Assembly (NCBI GenBank): GCA_905221605.1
Contig: CAJNDS010001280.1
Span: forward strand, 105,001-120,000
DNA: 15,000 bases
Source of the DNA: Symbiodinium natans
Taxonomy: Eukaryota > Sar > Dinophyceae > Suessiales > Symbiodiniaceae
Reading direction: 5' to 3'
Shown piece after piece: positions 13,681 through 15,000 of the stretch (within the stretch, counting starts at the first letter, position 1; every line of letters begins with the position of its first letter). The position numbers and the translations under genes were made by a program. The notes under the pieces are model-generated. The model ran no database searches. It saw only the letters and a list, made by a program, of their open reading frames with translations, and was not told the origin of the DNA.

Positions 13681-14327
13681 AGTGAAAAACCTGAACCCTG
13701 GGGCCCCGACACCAGTCCAGTGACCTGAACCCTGAACCCCCGACGCCAGTGAAAAACCTGAACCCTGGGGCCTCGGGGCACAAAACCAGTGAAAAACCTG
13801 AACCCTGGGGCCCCGACGCCAGTGAAAAACCTGAACCCTGGCCCCTCGAGGCCGTGAAAATCGTGCCCCCGTCCGTGAAAATCCTAAACCCTAGGGCCCC
13901 GACCCCAACGGGCACAAAACCAGTGAAAAACCTGAACCCTGGGGTCCCGACGGCTGTGAAAAACCTGAACCCTGGCCCCTCGAGCCCGTGAAAAAAAAAC
14001 AGTGAAAAACCTGAACCCTGCCCCCTCGAGCCCGAAAAACCTGAGCAAACAGTGAAAAACCTGAAAAACCAGTGAAAAATCTGAACCCTGGCCCTTCGAG
14101 ACGCCAGTGAAAATCCTGAACCCTGGCCCCTCGAGCCCGTGAAAAAAAAAAACAGTGAAAAACCTGAACCCTGCCCCCTCGAGCCCGAAAAACCTGAGCA
14201 AACAGTGAAAAACCTGAAAAACCAGTGAAAAATCTGAACCCTGGCCCTTCGAGACGCCAGTGAAAATCCTGAACCCTGGCCCCTCGAGCCCGTGAAAAAA
14301 AAAAAACAGTGAAAAACCTGAACCCTG
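13681..14327 (+). repeat. Degenerate satellite, core GTGAAAAACCTGAACCCTGG
   Basis: More than ten copies of the 20-bp core, spaced about 33-67 bp. Many are followed by CCCCTCGAGGCC, CCCTTCGAGACGCC or GGGCCCCGACGCC. At about 13875 one copy reads GTGAAAATCCTAAACCCTAG, the same string as the repeats upstream of the 89-bp array. This bridges the family to telomeric CCTAAACCCTAG. Long minus-strand frames here are repeat by-products with Phe-Gly-rich translation. Confidence 0.95.
13981..14284 (+). repeat. 151/153-bp higher-order duplication
   Basis: Two almost identical tandem copies (13981-14131 and 14132-14284) start CGAGCCCGTG followed by an A-run, and a third partial copy runs from 14285 to about 14327. 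The A-runs are 9, 11 and 12 long, which accounts for the 2-bp length difference. Each copy contains several GTGAAAA-family cores. The duplication is recent compared with divergence among the basic units. Confidence 0.95.
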
Positions 14328-14412
14328 GAGCCATTTTGAGAGTTTGAAAGAAGCCCAGCGACGACAAAACGTCACGGAACAAATCGTACATATTTGATGG
14401 CTCGAAAAGTAA
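14328..14412. other. Non-repeat insert between satellites, bounded by GAGCCAT/ATGGCTC
   Basis: About 85 bp of unrelated sequence. GAGCCAT (14328-14334) and ATGGCTC (14397-14403) form a 7-bp inverted pair at its edges, and GACG-ACAAAA-CGTC is a small internal hairpin. AGCCATTTTG (14330-14339) equals part of the dinoflagellate spliced-leader sequence, but a 10-base match alone is weak. Confidence 0.5.
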
Positions 14413-14446
14413 TGAAAAACCTGAAACCCTGGCCCTTCGAGGCCGG

Positions 14447-14599
14447 CTTGTGCCCAAATCCACGAAGGTTTGTGCCCAAATCCACGAAGGTTTGTGCCCA
14501 AATCCACGAAGGTTTGTGCCCAAATCCACGAAGGTTTGTGCCCAAATCCACGAAGGTTTGTGCCCAAATCCACGAAGGTTTGTGCCCAAATCCACGAAG
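14447..14599 (+). repeat. 22-bp tandem repeat, forward block 1 (7 units)
   Basis: Seven units with a 22-bp period, each containing TGCCCAAATCCACGAAG (starts 14451, 14473, 14495, 14517, 14539, 14561, 14583). All are identical apart from the first base of the block (C for T). A GTGAAAA-family copy ending CCCTTCGAGGCCGG abuts it on the left. Confidence 0.97.
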
Positions 14600-14624
14600 C
14601 CTCGAACCTTTATAATGTTCATGG

Positions 14625-14712
14625 CCTTCGTGGATTTGGGCACAAACCTTCGTGGATTTGGGCACAAACCTTCGTGGATTTGGGCACAAACCTTCGTGGA
14701 TTTGGGCACAAA
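14625..14712 (-). repeat. 22-bp tandem repeat, inverted block (4 units)
   Basis: Exactly four units in reverse orientation (CTTCGTGGATTTGGGCA). Bases 14513-14599 and 14626-14712 form perfect 87-bp inverted arms around a 26-bp spacer (14600-14625, containing TTTATAATGTTC). Extruded or transcribed, this would make a very stable hairpin. Confidence 0.97.
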
Positions 14713-14792
14713 TCCCGTGAAAAACCTGAACCCTGGCCCCCCGACGCCGGCGAAAAGCGTTGAAAAACCTGAACCCTGGCCCTTCGAGGCCG
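14713..14792 (+). repeat. Two GTGAAAA-family copies between 22-bp blocks
   Basis: Two copies of the GAAAAACCTGAACCCTGG core. The second, followed by CCCTTCGAGGCCGG and the 22-bp array, repeats almost exactly the junction at about 14413-14450. Satellite core plus 22-bp array was therefore duplicated as one composite unit. Confidence 0.93.
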
Positions 14793-14880
14793 GTTTGTGC
14801 CCAAATCCACGAAGGTTTGTGCCCAAATCCACGAAGGTTTGTGCCCAAATCCACGAAGGTTTGTGCCCAAATCCACGAAG
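14793..14880 (+). repeat. 22-bp tandem repeat, forward block 2 (4 units)
   Basis: Four complete units in forward orientation, again matching the inverted block in sequence, so this block can also pair with 14625-14712 across an 80-bp spacer. Confidence 0.97.
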
Positions 14881-14916
14881 GGGTTTAAATCATTTAAATA
14901 TATATAGTAGGAGAGG
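14881..14916. other. AT-rich junction between satellite and telomeric array
   Basis: TTTAAA occurs twice (14884-14889 and 14893-14898), followed by ATATATATAG, before the final telomeric block. It is short and AT-rich, with no further signal. Confidence 0.6.
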
Positions 14917-15000
14917 TTTAGGGTTTAGGGTTTAGGGTTTAGGGTTTAGGGTTTAGGGTTTAGGGTTTAGGGTTTAGGGTTTAGGGTTTAGGGTTTAGGG
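14917..15000 (+). repeat. Terminal telomeric block running off the window
   Basis: Twelve perfect TTTAGGG units with no variant, continuing to the last base. The orientation is that of a right-hand chromosome end, but similar perfect runs occur internally, so a true telomere cannot be claimed from the window. Confidence 0.97.

Noticed and set aside
13604-14854. Long minus-strand frames (up to 313 codons) in the satellite region
   Set aside because: Their translations are periodic copies of the 22-bp and GTGAAAA repeats (GFGHKPSWIWAQT-like and GPGFRFFTG-like words) and appear in several frames and on both strands, so they are repeat by-products.
14447-14880. CRISPR-like array of 22-bp repeats
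   Set aside because: The repeats are directly contiguous with no variable spacers, the setting is eukaryotic, and no cas-like gene is present.
14917-15000. True chromosome end at the right edge
   Set aside because: Twelve perfect units in the right orientation are suggestive, but internal blocks are equally perfect or longer (17 units at 10196-10314) and the window is simply cut here.

Overview
This window reads as non-coding, repeat-dominated nuclear DNA from a eukaryote whose telomeric repeat is the Arabidopsis-type TTTAGGG heptamer. That repeat is shared by most land plants, many green algae, dinoflagellates, chromerids and some other protists. The compact, fairly GC-rich spacers and the extreme dispersal of short telomeric tracts make me lean towards a protist or alga such as a dinoflagellate, but nothing here settles it. 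I recognise no protein-coding gene, rRNA, tRNA or CRISPR array. Every longer reading frame I examined is either a by-product of a tandem repeat or lies in telomeric repeat or spacer with no family resemblance.

Region 1-12700 is a mosaic of about 40 interstitial telomeric blocks, from a few units up to 17 perfect units in a row. TTTAGGG and CCCTAAA orientations are mixed almost at random. The blocks are separated by mostly unrelated low-copy spacers, typically about 80-250 bp and sometimes 400-700 bp. Several blocks have drifted into locally uniform variants: TTTGGGG, the 8-mer TTTAGGGG, TCTAGGG and TTTAGGC/TTTGGGC. CA and TA microsatellites lie at 4487-4548 and 5513-5564.

Small fold-back elements sit in this mosaic, often at the edge of telomeric tracts. 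One MITE-like family of about 105-110 bp has four copies (4145-4254, 6724-6828, 7843-7948, 8510-8615). Its termini are near TTGGGATG...CATCCCAA and three copies have plausible 8-bp target duplications. A second family has two copies (868-1022 and 10680-10782) with termini CTTSAAGG and a TA flank. A third, single fold-back element lies at 10489-10606.

Region 12700-14900 is a satellite complex. It holds three copies of a 42-43 bp repeat, eight and a half copies of an 89-bp unit made of two hairpins, a degenerate family with core GTGAAAAACCTGAACCCTGG that looks derived from telomeric CCTAAACCCTAG, and a 22-bp tandem repeat in three blocks oriented +, - and +. The first two 22-bp blocks form 87-bp perfect inverted arms around a 26-bp spacer. 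The window then re-enters TTTAGGG repeats (12 perfect units) that run to its last base. The layout fits a subtelomeric or other rapidly rearranging heterochromatic region. Because telomeric repeats occur throughout and in both orientations, the window alone does not show that its right edge is a real chromosome end.
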